Below are positions 34,984 to 43,835 of a DNA stretch of 64,000 bases, in pieces. A program made the position numbers and the translations under genes. The number at the start of each line of letters is the position of its first letter. The stretch's first letter is position 1. Below the pieces are notes generated by a model. The model searched no databases and was not told where the DNA came from. It saw nothing but the letters and a program-made list of their open reading frames with translations. The stretch covers positions 2,046,001 through 2,110,000 of the forward strand of contig NZ_CP117435.1 in the NCBI RefSeq assembly GCF_030687495.1, given 5' to 3'. Origin of the DNA: Pseudomonas sp. FP453 (GTDB lineage: Bacteria > Pseudomonadota > Gammaproteobacteria > Pseudomonadales > Pseudomonadaceae).

Positions 34984-35780
34984 TGGCTTTTGTCCTTGTT
35001 CAAGATATTGGCGGCCCAGGTCAGCACCAGCACAAAGAAGAAGTAGGAAATCACGACGGCGCTGGTGAAGTGGCCGCTGCTGTTGCGCATGTTGTTGAGG
35101 TACACCTGCAGGGTTTCGTAGCGGGTGCCTACCAGAATGTTGGCAAACACGAACTCACCGAACAGGAACGAGAACGACAGCAGCAGCGCCACCATCAGGC
35201 CTTTGCGCAGGTTCGGCAGCACCACGAAGATCGCCGCCTGCCAGGTGCTGGCGCCGAGCAGTTGGGAGGCGTCCATCAGGTCGCGCAGGTTAATGGCCTG
35301 CAGGTTGTTGGTGATCGCCCGGTACATGAACGGCAACGCCACGGTGAAGTAGCAACCGATGAGGATCCATGGCGTGCCCACCATCGCCAACGGCCCGGAA
35401 CCGTACAGTTGCAACAGACCCACAGACGACACCACCGGCGGCACCGCGAAGGGCAGCAGGATCAGGATGTTCATCAGCGCGTCGAGCTTGGGGAAGTGGT
35501 AGTGCACCACGAACAGCAGCGGCAGGATCAGCACCACCGACAGGATCAGCGCCCCCACGCACACCAGCAACGACTGCCCGAAGGCCATCAGGAAGCGCGG
35601 GTCGCTCCACAGTTGCACGTACCATTTCACGGTAAAGCCGGCGGGCAGGATGGTTGCCGACCAGCTACTGGCGATGGAATAAACGAAGGTGCCCACCAAG
35701 GGCAGCACGAGGATTGCAAACAACAGCCACACCACCACCCGATGGTAGAGGGCGGCCGGGCCGGCTTCAGCGCGAGACAT
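34980..35780 (-). CDS. ABC importer permease, subunit 2
   Basis: A 266-residue inner-membrane permease with six predicted helices and the EAA-type cytoplasmic loop (LRDLMDASQLLGASTWQAAIFVVLPNLRKGLMVAL). Overlaps the ATPase gene by 4 bases and the other permease by 14 bases, so all are translationally coupled. Confidence 0.9.
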   Translation of the reverse strand: MSRAEAGPAALYHRVVVWLLFAILVLPLVGTFVYSIASSWSATILPAGFTVKWYVQLWSDPRFLMAFGQSLLVCVGALILSVVLILPLLFVVHYHFPKLDALMNILILLPFAVPPVVSSVGLLQLYGSGPLAMVGTPWILIGCYFTVALPFMYRAITNNLQAINLRDLMDASQLLGASTWQAAIFVVLPNLRKGLMVALLLSFSFLFGEFVFANILVGTRYETLQVYLNNMRNSSGHFTSAVVISYFFFVLVLTWAANILNKDKSQ

Positions 35781-36603
35781 GGTAGCTCCTCTTGAGCAGC
35801 AGTTGATGGACCACGGTGACCACGGTCATCAGCGCCACCAGCACCACGGCCAGGGCGCTGGCCATGTTCGGGTCGAGGGACACGTCGCCGGACACCAGGC
35901 CCGCGATGCGGATCGGCAGCACGTTGAAGTTGCCGGTGGTCAACGCGTACACCGTGGCGTAGGCGCCGAGGGCATTGGCCAGCAGGATCACAAAGGTGCC
36001 GAGCAAGGCCGGCGTGAGCACCGGCAAGCCGATATGGCGCCAGAACTGCCAGCCACTCGCACCGAGCAGCGCGGCCGACTCCCGCCAGTCCTCGCGCAAC
36101 GCATCAAAGGCCGGGTAGAGCAACAGCACGCCCAGCGGAATCTGGAAGTAGGTATAGAGGATGATCAAACCGGTCTTGGAGTACAGGTTGAAGTCCTCAA
36201 TGATCCCCGCCTGCTTGAGCATGATGGTGATGCTGCCGTTGAAGCCCAGCAGGATGATGAACGCGAAGGCCAGGGGCACACCGGCGAAGTTGCTGGTCAT
36301 GTTGGCAAAGGCGGTGACGAAGTTGCGCAGCGGCGAATCGACCCGGCGCAGCGAGTAGCTGCCGAGGGTAGCGATGATGATGCCGAAGACGCTGGAGTAG
36401 AAACTGATCTCCAGGCTGTACTGGATCGCTTGCAGGTAGAACTTCGAGCTGAAGATGCGCACGAAGTTTTCCAGGCCCCAGCCGGCCTCTTCGGTTTGCA
36501 GGCTGTTGATCAGTACCCACGCCAGCGGAGCGATTTCGAACACGATAAAGAACAACGCGAAAGGCACCAGGCACAACAGCGCCAGCCATTTGCCACGGGT
36601 CAT
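35767..36603 (-). CDS. ABC importer permease, subunit 1
   Basis: A 278-residue permease with six helices and an EAA loop (FDALREDWRESAALLGASGWQFWRHIGLPVLTPALLGTFV). The start at 36603 (MTRGKWLALLCLVPF) overlaps the stop of the upstream phosphatase gene in an ATGA junction, which decides against the slightly longer frame. Confidence 0.9.
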   Translation of the reverse strand: MTRGKWLALLCLVPFALFFIVFEIAPLAWVLINSLQTEEAGWGLENFVRIFSSKFYLQAIQYSLEISFYSSVFGIIIATLGSYSLRRVDSPLRNFVTAFANMTSNFAGVPLAFAFIILLGFNGSITIMLKQAGIIEDFNLYSKTGLIILYTYFQIPLGVLLLYPAFDALREDWRESAALLGASGWQFWRHIGLPVLTPALLGTFVILLANALGAYATVYALTTGNFNVLPIRIAGLVSGDVSLDPNMASALAVVLVALMTVVTVVHQLLLKRSYHVSR

Positions 36604-37406
36604 TTCAACAACTCCCGGCACACCGGTTTGTCGTGGGGCACGCCCAGCAGTTCGCAGACAGTGCCGCAGAGTTCGGTCTGTTTCGGCGCGGCCCCGGCGT
36701 CCAGGCTGAACGCGTCGCCGAGGACAAACAGCGGGACTTCGCGTTCCTCCGGCAACAGGCCATTGTGGGAGCGGTCGTTGTTCATGCCATGGTCGGCGGT
36801 GACCAGCATCTGGTAGCCGGCGTCGAGCCAGGCTTGCAGGTAGTCGGCCAGGATGATGTCGGCCGAGCGCGCGCTGTTGCGGTATTGCGCGGTGTCGAGG
36901 CCGTGCTTGTGGCCGGCGTCGTCGATGTTCATCGGGTGCACCACGAGGAAGTTCGGCGTGTGTGTGCGGCGCAGGCTTTCGGCGTCGGCAAACAGGTGGG
37001 AGTCCGGGTAGTGGTCATTCCAGTAGAAATGCCCGTGCTGGATCGCCAGCGCCTTGTCGTCGGTATGACGATCACGGGCGGCGAGGAAGGGCGTGCGGTT
37101 ATACAACTCGCTGACCCAGTGGTAAGCCGCCGCCGCCGTGGTGAGGCCGGCGTCGGTGGCGTAATGGAAAATGCTGCGCTGGTTGGACAGGCGCGAGACA
37201 TTGTTGTGCACGATGCCGCTGTGGATCGGTGGCACGCCGGTGAGGATGCATTCATACAGCGGGCGGGACAGGGCGGGCAGTTCACATTCCAGCTTGTAGA
37301 GGGCTGCGCGTCCTGCGCCGACATAGGCCTGCAAGTGCCCCATGGCGTGCCGGGCAACCTCGAAATTCAGGCCGTCGAGCACGACAAGGATGACATTGTG
37401 CTTCAT
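36600..37406 (-). CDS. Alkaline phosphatase superfamily phosphodiesterase/hydrolase
   Basis: A 268-residue member of the alkaline-phosphatase / nucleotide-pyrophosphatase superfamily. The N-terminal metal site is in VILVVLDGLNFEVARHAMG; the later metal ligands appear in VVHPMNIDDAGHKHG and VTADHGMNNDRSHNG. No signal peptide is visible, so it acts in the cytoplasm. It lies between the binding-protein and permease genes, so it probably hydrolyses the imported compound (a phosphodiester, phosphonate or phosphoester). The open frame extends upstream into REP sequence; the ATG at 37406 is the real start by family alignment. Confidence 0.87.
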   Translation of the reverse strand: MKHNVILVVLDGLNFEVARHAMGHLQAYVGAGRAALYKLECELPALSRPLYECILTGVPPIHSGIVHNNVSRLSNQRSIFHYATDAGLTTAAAAYHWVSELYNRTPFLAARDRHTDDKALAIQHGHFYWNDHYPDSHLFADAESLRRTHTPNFLVVHPMNIDDAGHKHGLDTAQYRNSARSADIILADYLQAWLDAGYQMLVTADHGMNNDRSHNGLLPEEREVPLFVLGDAFSLDAGAAPKQTELCGTVCELLGVPHDKPVCRELLK

Positions 37407-37468
37407 GGGGGGAGGTGCTCCGCAACAGTAGGCTTGACTCAATCTCTCTGACACCACCGGATCAAATT

Positions 37469-37557
37469 GTGGGAGCTGGCTTGCCTGCGATAGCGGTCTG
37501 ACATTCAGCATTTATGTCGACTGATACACCGCTATCGCAGGCAAGCCAGCTCCCACA
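37469..37557. repeat. REPIN inside the ABC operon
   Basis: Inverted REP pair (GTGGGAGCTGGCTTGCCTGC at the left, its complement at the right) lying between the binding-protein gene and the phosphatase gene, all on the minus strand. A hairpin here could lower expression of downstream genes relative to the binding protein. Confidence 0.86.
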
Positions 37558-37577
37558 CTGACCGCATTTCAGGTCTG

Positions 37578-38654
37578 TTACTTCATCTCTACGATGACTT
37601 GCTCGTTCCACAGTTGTGGCAGCTTCTTGGAGGTCGCTTCCCAGGCATCGGCATCCTTGATCGGCTGCGGGTTGGCCTTGGTGTACTGCTCGCCCGGGAT
37701 CAGGTTCTTGGCGATATCGGCCGGCAGTTTCAGGTCGGTTTCGGCGCGGATCGGGCGCGCATTGCCCTTCGCCAGGTTGAGTTGGCCGGCATCGCTGAAG
37801 ATGTATTCGCGGGTCAGCTTGGCGGCGTTCGGGTGCTTGGCGTGTTTGTTGATGATGGTGGTGTAGCCGGATTTCACCGAGCCATCCGACGGGATCAGCA
37901 CCACGTAGTCATCCGGGTTGGCCATCTTGGCTTTGTAACTGAGGCCGTTGAAGTCCCAGACGATGCCCACTTCGACTTCGCCTTTTTCCATTGTTTGAAT
38001 GGTCGGGTTGTTCACGCCAAGACGGCCTTGCTGGGCAATCTTGGTGAAGAACTGCAAACCAGGTGCGATGTTCTTCTCGTCGCCTTTGTTGGCGATGGCC
38101 GCTGCCAGTACACCGTTGGCCGCCTGGGCCGCAGTGCTTACGTCACCGATGGAGACTTTGTACTTGCCGTTTTGCAGGTCGGCCCAGCTGGTAGGCACTT
38201 CGGATCCGTGCAGCAGCTTCTTGTTGATGATGAAGGCGATGGTGCCGGTGTAGGCCAGGGCCCAGTGACCGTCTTTGTCTTTTGCCCAATCCGGCACCTG
38301 GGCCCAGGTGGACGGTTTGTACGGCTGGGTGACGTCCTGCTTCACCGCAATCGGGCCGAAGGCCGCACCGACGTCGCCGATGTCGGCGCTGGCGTTGTCT
38401 TTTTCAGCCTTGAACTTGGCGATTTCCTGGGCCGAGCTCATGTCGGTGTCGATGTGCTTGAGGCCGTAGGTCTTGGCCAGGTCTTCCCAGGTGCCTTTCC
38501 AGTTGGCCCAGTCATCGGGCATGCCGACGCTGTTGACGGCGCCTTCCGCTTTCGCGGCGGCTTCCAAGGTTTTTAGATCGGTATCAGCGGCCATGGCGGC
38601 GGTGCACATGGCAATGGTCGAGCCTAACAGTGATGCCAGGAAAAGCTGTTTCAT
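37578..38654 (-). CDS. ABC importer substrate-binding protein
   Basis: A 358-residue periplasmic protein with a signal peptide (LASLLGSTIAMCTAAMAA) and the iron(III)/spermidine-binding-like fold (DIGDVGAAFGPIAVKQDV... GHWALAYTGTIAFIINKKLL... WADLQNGKYKVSIGDVS). The family covers ferric, polyamine, thiamine and aminoethylphosphonate binders. The first gene of the importer operon and divergent from the GntR/UTRA regulator, with an operator-like TGGTCTAG site between. The ligand is unknown; phosphonate or phosphoester is favoured by the neighbouring enzymes. Confidence 0.88.
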   Translation of the reverse strand: MKQLFLASLLGSTIAMCTAAMAADTDLKTLEAAAKAEGAVNSVGMPDDWANWKGTWEDLAKTYGLKHIDTDMSSAQEIAKFKAEKDNASADIGDVGAAFGPIAVKQDVTQPYKPSTWAQVPDWAKDKDGHWALAYTGTIAFIINKKLLHGSEVPTSWADLQNGKYKVSIGDVSTAAQAANGVLAAAIANKGDEKNIAPGLQFFTKIAQQGRLGVNNPTIQTMEKGEVEVGIVWDFNGLSYKAKMANPDDYVVLIPSDGSVKSGYTTIINKHAKHPNAAKLTREYIFSDAGQLNLAKGNARPIRAETDLKLPADIAKNLIPGEQYTKANPQPIKDADAWEATSKKLPQLWNEQVIVEMK

Positions 38655-38711
38655 CCGAAGCTCCTTTGGGCGTTTTCAACGCGGCGTTTTTTATGAACGT
38701 TTGCGGTGGTG

Positions 38712-38725
38712 TTGGTCTAGGTCAG
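38712..38725. promoter_or_regulatory. Candidate GntR/UTRA operator, importer side
   Basis: TTGGTCTAGGTCAG shares the TGGTCTAG core with the site at 38980. It lies 58 bases upstream of the binding-protein gene, where it would overlap that gene's promoter. The region 38726-38979 has no gene; a further CAATCTAGGCCC half-match lies at 38738. Confidence 0.55.
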
Positions 38726-38979
38726 CAATACCTGAGCCAATCTAGGCCCGGTGGATGACAGTTTCATGTCGATGTCGTTTTTAAATCGCGGATGTCGCGA
38801 CTCGCTGTCTGAGCGTAGACCATGCCCAAGTGCCCGCATTGATTGGACTTGGCCGATGTATTGCAGGGTGTTCTGCGCGGGGGCGACACGGACTGTCATC
38901 TGTCGGTCATCTGCAATGCCTAGGCTGGCAGGCAACCGCAACAGCCCGAATACAGCGCGGTTTATGCACCCGAACGGTG

Positions 38980-38993
38980 CTGGTCTAGTCCAG
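38980..38993. promoter_or_regulatory. Candidate GntR/UTRA operator, regulator side
   Basis: CTGGTCTAGTCCAG is palindromic except for the TC/GT centre pair and matches the TGGTCTAGACCA-type sites known for the HutC/UTRA branch of GntR regulators. It lies 14 bases before the regulator's start codon, suited to autorepression. Confidence 0.6.
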
Positions 38994-39006
38994 ATAGGTA
39001 ACGTTG

Positions 39007-39720
39007 ATGCGTGATGAGGCAATCAAGGCGGTGACATCCATCGGCCTGGCGCTGCAAGAGCAGATCGACCACGGCCTGTTGCCGCCCGCCAGCAAACTCC
39101 CGGCCGAGCGCAAGCTCAGCGAGTTGTTTGGTACCACCCGGATTACCGTGCGGGAAGCCTTGTTACAACTGGAGGCCCAGGGCCAGATCTATCGCGAAGA
39201 GCGCCGTGGCTGGTTTGTCTCGCCGCCACGGCTGGCCTACAACCTGATGCAGCGTAGCCACTTTCACGCCATGGTCAGCGACCAGGGGCGCGTGGCGTCC
39301 ACCGAAGTGATCTCGGCGCGCTTGCAGCCGGCGTCGGCGGCGGTGTGTGCGTGGTTGCAGTTGCCGGCGTTGTCGAGTGTGATCCAGATCTGCCGGGGCC
39401 GGCGGATCGATGGGCGCCTGGTGTTGTATGTGGAGCATTACCTGAACCCGCAGTATTTTCCGGGGATCCTGGACTGCGACCTGAACCAGTCGATGACCGA
39501 GCTGTATGCCCGCAAGTACGACCTGCACTACGGGCGGGTGCGCTTTGAAATCGTGCCGACGTCACTGCCGGTGGAGGCGGCCGCGACGTTGCGCGTGTCG
39601 GTGGGCAGCCCGGGCTTGCGCATCGCCCGGGTCAATTATGACCAGCACCAGCGCTTGATCGACTGCGACCTGGAGTTCTGGCGGCATGATGCGATCCACG
39701 TCGGCGTGGATGTGGCGTGA
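39007..39720 (+). CDS. GntR-family regulator with UTRA domain
   Basis: A 237-residue HutC-type regulator: N-terminal winged HTH (LPPASKLPAERKLSELFGTTRITVREALLQLEAQGQIYREERRGWFVSP) and a C-terminal UTRA ligand domain (QICRGRRIDGRLVLYVEHYLNPQYFPGILDCDLNQSMTELYARKYDLHYGRVRFEIVP). Divergent from the ABC importer operon with palindromic sites in between, it is the likely substrate-responsive repressor of that operon. The order matches the P. aeruginosa PA3249-PA3250 region. Confidence 0.9.
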   Translation: MRDEAIKAVTSIGLALQEQIDHGLLPPASKLPAERKLSELFGTTRITVREALLQLEAQGQIYREERRGWFVSPPRLAYNLMQRSHFHAMVSDQGRVASTEVISARLQPASAAVCAWLQLPALSSVIQICRGRRIDGRLVLYVEHYLNPQYFPGILDCDLNQSMTELYARKYDLHYGRVRFEIVPTSLPVEAAATLRVSVGSPGLRIARVNYDQHQRLIDCDLEFWRHDAIHVGVDVA

Positions 39721-39736
39721 CCCTTGTGGCGAGGGT

Positions 39737-40696
39737 TTAGGGTGTGAGTGCCTTGATCACCTGATCCACATTGGTTTCCAGCTCTGCCACTGGGTCCGCG
39801 CCATCCACATTCAACACCAACAGCTGCGAACCGCCAGCCGCAACCGCCGCTTTTACCGCCTCACTTGGCTGGCGATGGTGCAGCACCACCGCCACATCGT
39901 TGTCCTTCAACTCAGCACTGAGTTTCTGCAAGGCTTCCGGCGTCCACTCGGCGTCCGGCCGTGCATCGGTGCTGACGACTTCCAGGTTCAAGCTGCTGAC
40001 CAGGTAGGCAAAGTGATCGCTCAGGCTGACCACGCTGAGGTTGTCGGCCTTGGCCAGCCGCGCTTCGCTGTCGGCACTGAGTTTGAGCAGGCGTTGCTTG
40101 AGGGCGGCGAGGTTGGCATCGATCTGCGGTTTGGCGCCAGGTGCCAGGCGGCTGAGGTCGGCGGCCAGCACATCGGCCATGCGCCCGAGGTTGTTGCTCG
40201 ATTGCCACGGTTGGCTGTTCAAGCCATCGGCCACGCCGGGCTGCACGGCGATGCCCGGCAGGCCGCCGTCCACCGGGCGGGCGGCGTCGATTTCGACGAT
40301 GCGGATGTTGCTGCGCCGCGCCACCGGGTACAGCGGGTCGTCCGCCCACAGCGAGCGCAGGCCGATGGCGGCGTCGGCGTCTTCGGCCAGCTTGCTCAGC
40401 GCCGGGGCGCCACGGCCGGTGAAATAGGAGACCTGCCGCGAACCGGGCAGATTCGACGGTGCGGCGCGTTCGAGTTGCACGTCGGTGCCTTTGAGCAACA
40501 CCTCGGCCAAGCCATAGGTGATCGGCAGCGAGGCCAGCACTTTGACCGGCTTGATCGACTTGGCCTTGCTCAGCGCGGCATGGCCGAGGCCATGATTGGT
40601 TTTGAAATCATTGGCCGCGAAACCATCCACGGCCAACGCCGAGGTGCTGATCAAGCAAGCGATGGCCAAGGCCAGTGGGCGAAAGACAGGGCGCAT
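39737..40696 (-). CDS. fpvF: Periplasmic metal-binding protein FpvF
   Basis: A 319-residue periplasmic protein with a signal peptide (LALAIACLISTSALAVDG) and a TroA/ZnuA-like metal-receptor fold (IKPVKVLASLPITYGLAEVLLKG; SVVSLSDHFAYLVSSLNLEVV). It is the last gene of an eight-gene minus-strand operon that matches fpvGHJK-fpvCDEF. In P. aeruginosa FpvF binds the ferripyoverdine/pyoverdine complex in the periplasm with FpvC to help release iron. The start is at 40696 overlapping the permease stop by one base; the longer frame upstream is not protein-like. Confidence 0.85.
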   Translation of the reverse strand: MRPVFRPLALAIACLISTSALAVDGFAANDFKTNHGLGHAALSKAKSIKPVKVLASLPITYGLAEVLLKGTDVQLERAAPSNLPGSRQVSYFTGRGAPALSKLAEDADAAIGLRSLWADDPLYPVARRSNIRIVEIDAARPVDGGLPGIAVQPGVADGLNSQPWQSSNNLGRMADVLAADLSRLAPGAKPQIDANLAALKQRLLKLSADSEARLAKADNLSVVSLSDHFAYLVSSLNLEVVSTDARPDAEWTPEALQKLSAELKDNDVAVVLHHRQPSEAVKAAVAAGGSQLLVLNVDGADPVAELETNVDQVIKALTP

Positions 40697-41595
40697 TATC
40701 CAAGATTCCCTTTGAGGCTGGGCACGATGCCGCGCGCGATGGCGGCGAGGGCGAAGGCGATACCGGCCATCAGGATGATCGCGGCACCGGACGGGATCGG
40801 CAGGTCGAAGATGATCGGCAGCAGGATGCCGCACAGGGTGCTGACGGTGGCGATCAGCACCGAAATCCAGAAGAACCCCTTCAGCGACTGGCTCAACAAA
40901 CGCGCCGCTGCGGCCGGAATTACCAGCAGGGCGCCGACGAGGATCGCGCCGATCACCTTGACCGCCGCCACGGTGATCAGTGTCACCAGGATCACGAACA
41001 GATAATCCAGGGTCTTCACCGCCACGCCACGCACGGCCGCCAGTTGCGGGTTGAAGCTGGCGAGCATGATGCGGTTGTACAGCGGCAACGCCAGGGCCAT
41101 CACCAGTGAACCGACAATCGCCAGCACCAGCAGGTCGTTGCCGTTGACCGTCAACACCGAGCCAAACAGCACGTTTTCGAGGATGTGTACGTTGATCTTG
41201 CCCGCGAGGATCAGCAGCAGGCTCGCGCCCAATGCCAGGGACACCGAGAGGAATACGCCGATCAAGGTGTCCGGCGCCAGGCCGGTGCGGTTGCGCAGGT
41301 AGTTGAGCAGGATGCCGAACAGCAGGCAGTAGCCAAACAGCGCGCCGTACGGCCCGGTGTAGGGTTCGCCGAGCAGGATGCCCACGGCCACGCCGGTCAG
41401 CGCCGCATGGCCGACCGCTTCGGAGAAAAACGCAAAGCGCTTGACCACCACCAGCGTACCCAGGCCGCCCAATACCGGGCCGATCAGCAAGCCGGCGAGC
41501 AAGGCGTTGACGACAAAACCATAGGCCAGCGCTTCCGGCAGGTACCCGGAAGAGGCCCAGCCCTGGACCATCAAGCGAAAGGCTTCATAACTCAT
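40696..41595 (-). CDS. fpvE: Metal ABC transporter permease FpvE
   Basis: A 299-residue permease of the ABC-3 metal family with about eight helices (LPEALAYGFVVNALLAGLLIGPVLGGLGTLVVVKRFAFFSEAVGHAALTGVAVGILL). It brings iron released from pyoverdine across the inner membrane. Starts at the ATG at 41595 in an ATGA overlap with the stop of fpvD. Confidence 0.9.
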   Translation of the reverse strand: MSYEAFRLMVQGWASSGYLPEALAYGFVVNALLAGLLIGPVLGGLGTLVVVKRFAFFSEAVGHAALTGVAVGILLGEPYTGPYGALFGYCLLFGILLNYLRNRTGLAPDTLIGVFLSVSLALGASLLLILAGKINVHILENVLFGSVLTVNGNDLLVLAIVGSLVMALALPLYNRIMLASFNPQLAAVRGVAVKTLDYLFVILVTLITVAAVKVIGAILVGALLVIPAAAARLLSQSLKGFFWISVLIATVSTLCGILLPIIFDLPIPSGAAIILMAGIAFALAAIARGIVPSLKGNLG

Positions 41596-42338
41596 TGCGC
41601 CGGGCTCCGAGGGTGGGTGGAGAACAGGGTCAGCAGGCGATCCGGGGTCAGCGCCTCTTCTGGCGTGGCGTCGAACAGCACGCGGCGGTTCAGGCCGGTG
41701 ACGCGGTCGGCCAGGCGGCCCACGGCTTCCAGGTCGTGTTCGATCCACAGCACGGTGATGCCGGCCAGGCGCCAGTCATTGAGCAGGCGTTCGAACACCT
41801 GGATGCCGGCCTCGTCGAGGGCCGACATCGGTTCGTCCAGCACCAGCAATTGCGGCGCCGGGATCAAACCCTGCGCCAGCAGCACACGCTGGCGTTCACC
41901 ACCGGACAGCGCGCCCATGCGGCGCTTGCGCTTGTCCTGCATGCCGACGCGTTCCAGCGCATCGCCAATCGCGCCGGCGTAATGCCTGGACAGGCCAAGA
42001 AACGCCGGGCGGCGCTGGCACATGGCAGCCATGAAATCATCCACGGTCATCGGCAGGCCCCGGTCGAACTCCAAGGCCTGGGGCACATAACCCACGGTGC
42101 CCACGCTGTTCGGCCAGTGCAGGCGCAACTGCCCCTGGTGCGGCGTTTGCCCCAGCAGCGTCTTGATCAGCGAGCTTTTGCCGCCGCCGTTGGGGCCGAC
42201 CAGCGCGTGGATGCTGCCCGGTTGCACCTGGAAACTCACGCCATCGAGGATCACCGTGCGGCCCAGGGTCAACGAGACTTTGTCGAACTCAAGCGTCGGG
42301 CCGACGCTGGCCACTGTCAGGTGTTCGGCCGCCGTCAT
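41592..42338 (-). CDS. fpvD: Metal ABC transporter ATP-binding protein FpvD
   Basis: A 248-residue ATPase: Walker A GPNGGGKSS, signature LSGGERQRVLLAQGL, Walker B LLVLDEPMSALD. It pairs with FpvE in the inner-membrane iron importer of the ferripyoverdine pathway. ATGA overlaps with both neighbours show translational coupling. Confidence 0.91.
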   Translation of the reverse strand: MTAAEHLTVASVGPTLEFDKVSLTLGRTVILDGVSFQVQPGSIHALVGPNGGGKSSLIKTLLGQTPHQGQLRLHWPNSVGTVGYVPQALEFDRGLPMTVDDFMAAMCQRRPAFLGLSRHYAGAIGDALERVGMQDKRKRRMGALSGGERQRVLLAQGLIPAPQLLVLDEPMSALDEAGIQVFERLLNDWRLAGITVLWIEHDLEAVGRLADRVTGLNRRVLFDATPEEALTPDRLLTLFSTHPRSPAQ

Positions 42339-43255
42339 GCCCCCGACTCCTGGATCGCCCGCACCACGGTGTTGAGGTTGCCGGTCATCTCCACTTCGTA
42401 CTTCTCGGGCGAGTATTCGCCGTAGGAAATATGCGACAGGGGGTACAGCTTGACCCCGGATTCACGCTGGATGGTCTCGACGTAGGTGGACGGGAAATCC
42501 ATCTCCGAGAAGATCACCTTCACGTCCAGGGCGCGCAGTTCATCGATGGTCTTTTTCAGTTGGCTCGGGCTCGGTTCGATGCCGTGGGCCGGTTCGACCA
42601 CGGCGGTGACTTCCAGGCCGAACTCGCGCAGCAGGTAGTCGTAGGCCGCGTGTACGGTGGCGACGCGCAGGTCCGGGTTGGGCGCGCTGGTCAGTTTGGC
42701 CAGGGCGTCGGCGCGCATCTGGCGCAGGCGTTTGCCGTAGGCGCGGGCGTTCTGGGTGTAGGTCTTGGCGTTGTCCGGGTCGAGCTTGCCCAGTTCGCGG
42801 GCGATGTTGTTGACCTGGGCGATCGACGCGCTGATCGACAGGAAGGTGTGCGGGTTGACCACCTTGCCCGCGCCGCGCGCCGCATTGCCGGTGGCCGCGA
42901 GCAGCGGCACGTTGGCGTTGGCTTCGATCACCGGGATGTCCGGGCGCTCGCTGGTGGCGATCATGCGGTCGGCAAAATCGTCATGGCCGACGCCATTGAG
43001 CACGATCACGTCGAGGCTGCCGATACGCTTGATGTCATCGGCGCGCGGCTCGTAGGCATGGGGGTTGAAACCGGCAGGAATCAACGGCACCACCTCGGCC
43101 TTGTCGCCGACGATATTGCTCACATAGCTGTAGTACGGGTGCAGGGTGATGCCGATACGCAGGCGTTTAGCCGCCTCGGCATTGGCCAGCGGGGCGAGCA
43201 TCAGGCTGCACAGGCCGACCAGCAACAGACGCAACAGGGGAGATGAAATAGACAT
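42335..43255 (-). CDS. fpvC: Periplasmic iron-binding protein FpvC
   Basis: A 306-residue TroA/ZnuA-type solute-binding protein with a signal peptide (LLLVGLCSLMLAPLANA) and metal-site histidines in TLHPYYSYV, FNPHAYEPR and KVVNPHTFLSI. FpvC acts as a periplasmic iron chelator and, with FpvF, receives iron from pyoverdine after reduction. The ATG at 43255 is chosen over the GTG two codons upstream. Confidence 0.9.
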   Translation of the reverse strand: MSISSPLLRLLLVGLCSLMLAPLANAEAAKRLRIGITLHPYYSYVSNIVGDKAEVVPLIPAGFNPHAYEPRADDIKRIGSLDVIVLNGVGHDDFADRMIATSERPDIPVIEANANVPLLAATGNAARGAGKVVNPHTFLSISASIAQVNNIARELGKLDPDNAKTYTQNARAYGKRLRQMRADALAKLTSAPNPDLRVATVHAAYDYLLREFGLEVTAVVEPAHGIEPSPSQLKKTIDELRALDVKVIFSEMDFPSTYVETIQRESGVKLYPLSHISYGEYSPEKYEVEMTGNLNTVVRAIQESGA

Positions 43256-43274
43256 GGGCACTCGGTCTTCTCGT

Positions 43275-43835
43275 TCAGTGACGGTGCTGGCGCGTCACGC
43301 CGGCATCGAATTGCGTGACCACTTGTTGCCAGCCGGCTGCGATCAGCGCCTGGTCAGTGAGGTCGGCGGGGGCGCTCAGGTTGGCGCTGCGGTTGAGCCA
43401 CACATCCGGCTCGGCACCGTGCACGCGCATCAGCAGCGAGCCGGCGGTGCTCGGCACCTGGCTCAGGCCCAGGTAGGACGAAGGCTCCAGCACCTGCCAG
43501 CGATGGTCGCCACGGCTGACCGAACTGGCGTCCTGGGCGAAAGGCGCGAAGCCTTCTTCGGCCAGTTGCGCCGGTGTCGGCAGGCTGCTCTGCTCCTGCT
43601 GCAACAACTGGATTTCATCCAGGGTCACCCGCAGGTCCGCATAGATCCCTTGCTCGGCGGCGCTCAGGTCGCGGCGCGCATCCAGCTGGTGGCTGGGCAC
43701 GGCGGCGACTTCCTGGGTTTCGCCGTGCAGCGCGATGACTGAACCGGCCACGGCCAGGATGATCAGGCACAGCAGCAGGACGTAGAGGGTTTCGTAGCCG
43801 GCGCCGGCGGGGCGGACAACTTGTGTGGTGGTCAT
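43275..43835 (-). CDS. fpvK: Inner-membrane protein FpvK
   Basis: A 186-residue protein with one N-terminal helix (ETLYVLLLCLIILAVAGSVIAL) and a periplasmic domain. It is the DUF6162-type protein in the fpvGHJK group that assists iron release from pyoverdine. Identified mostly by operon position and topology. Starts in an ATGA overlap with fpvJ. Confidence 0.83.
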   Translation of the reverse strand: MTTTQVVRPAGAGYETLYVLLLCLIILAVAGSVIALHGETQEVAAVPSHQLDARRDLSAAEQGIYADLRVTLDEIQLLQQEQSSLPTPAQLAEEGFAPFAQDASSVSRGDHRWQVLEPSSYLGLSQVPSTAGSLLMRVHGAEPDVWLNRSANLSAPADLTDQALIAAGWQQVVTQFDAGVTRQHRH

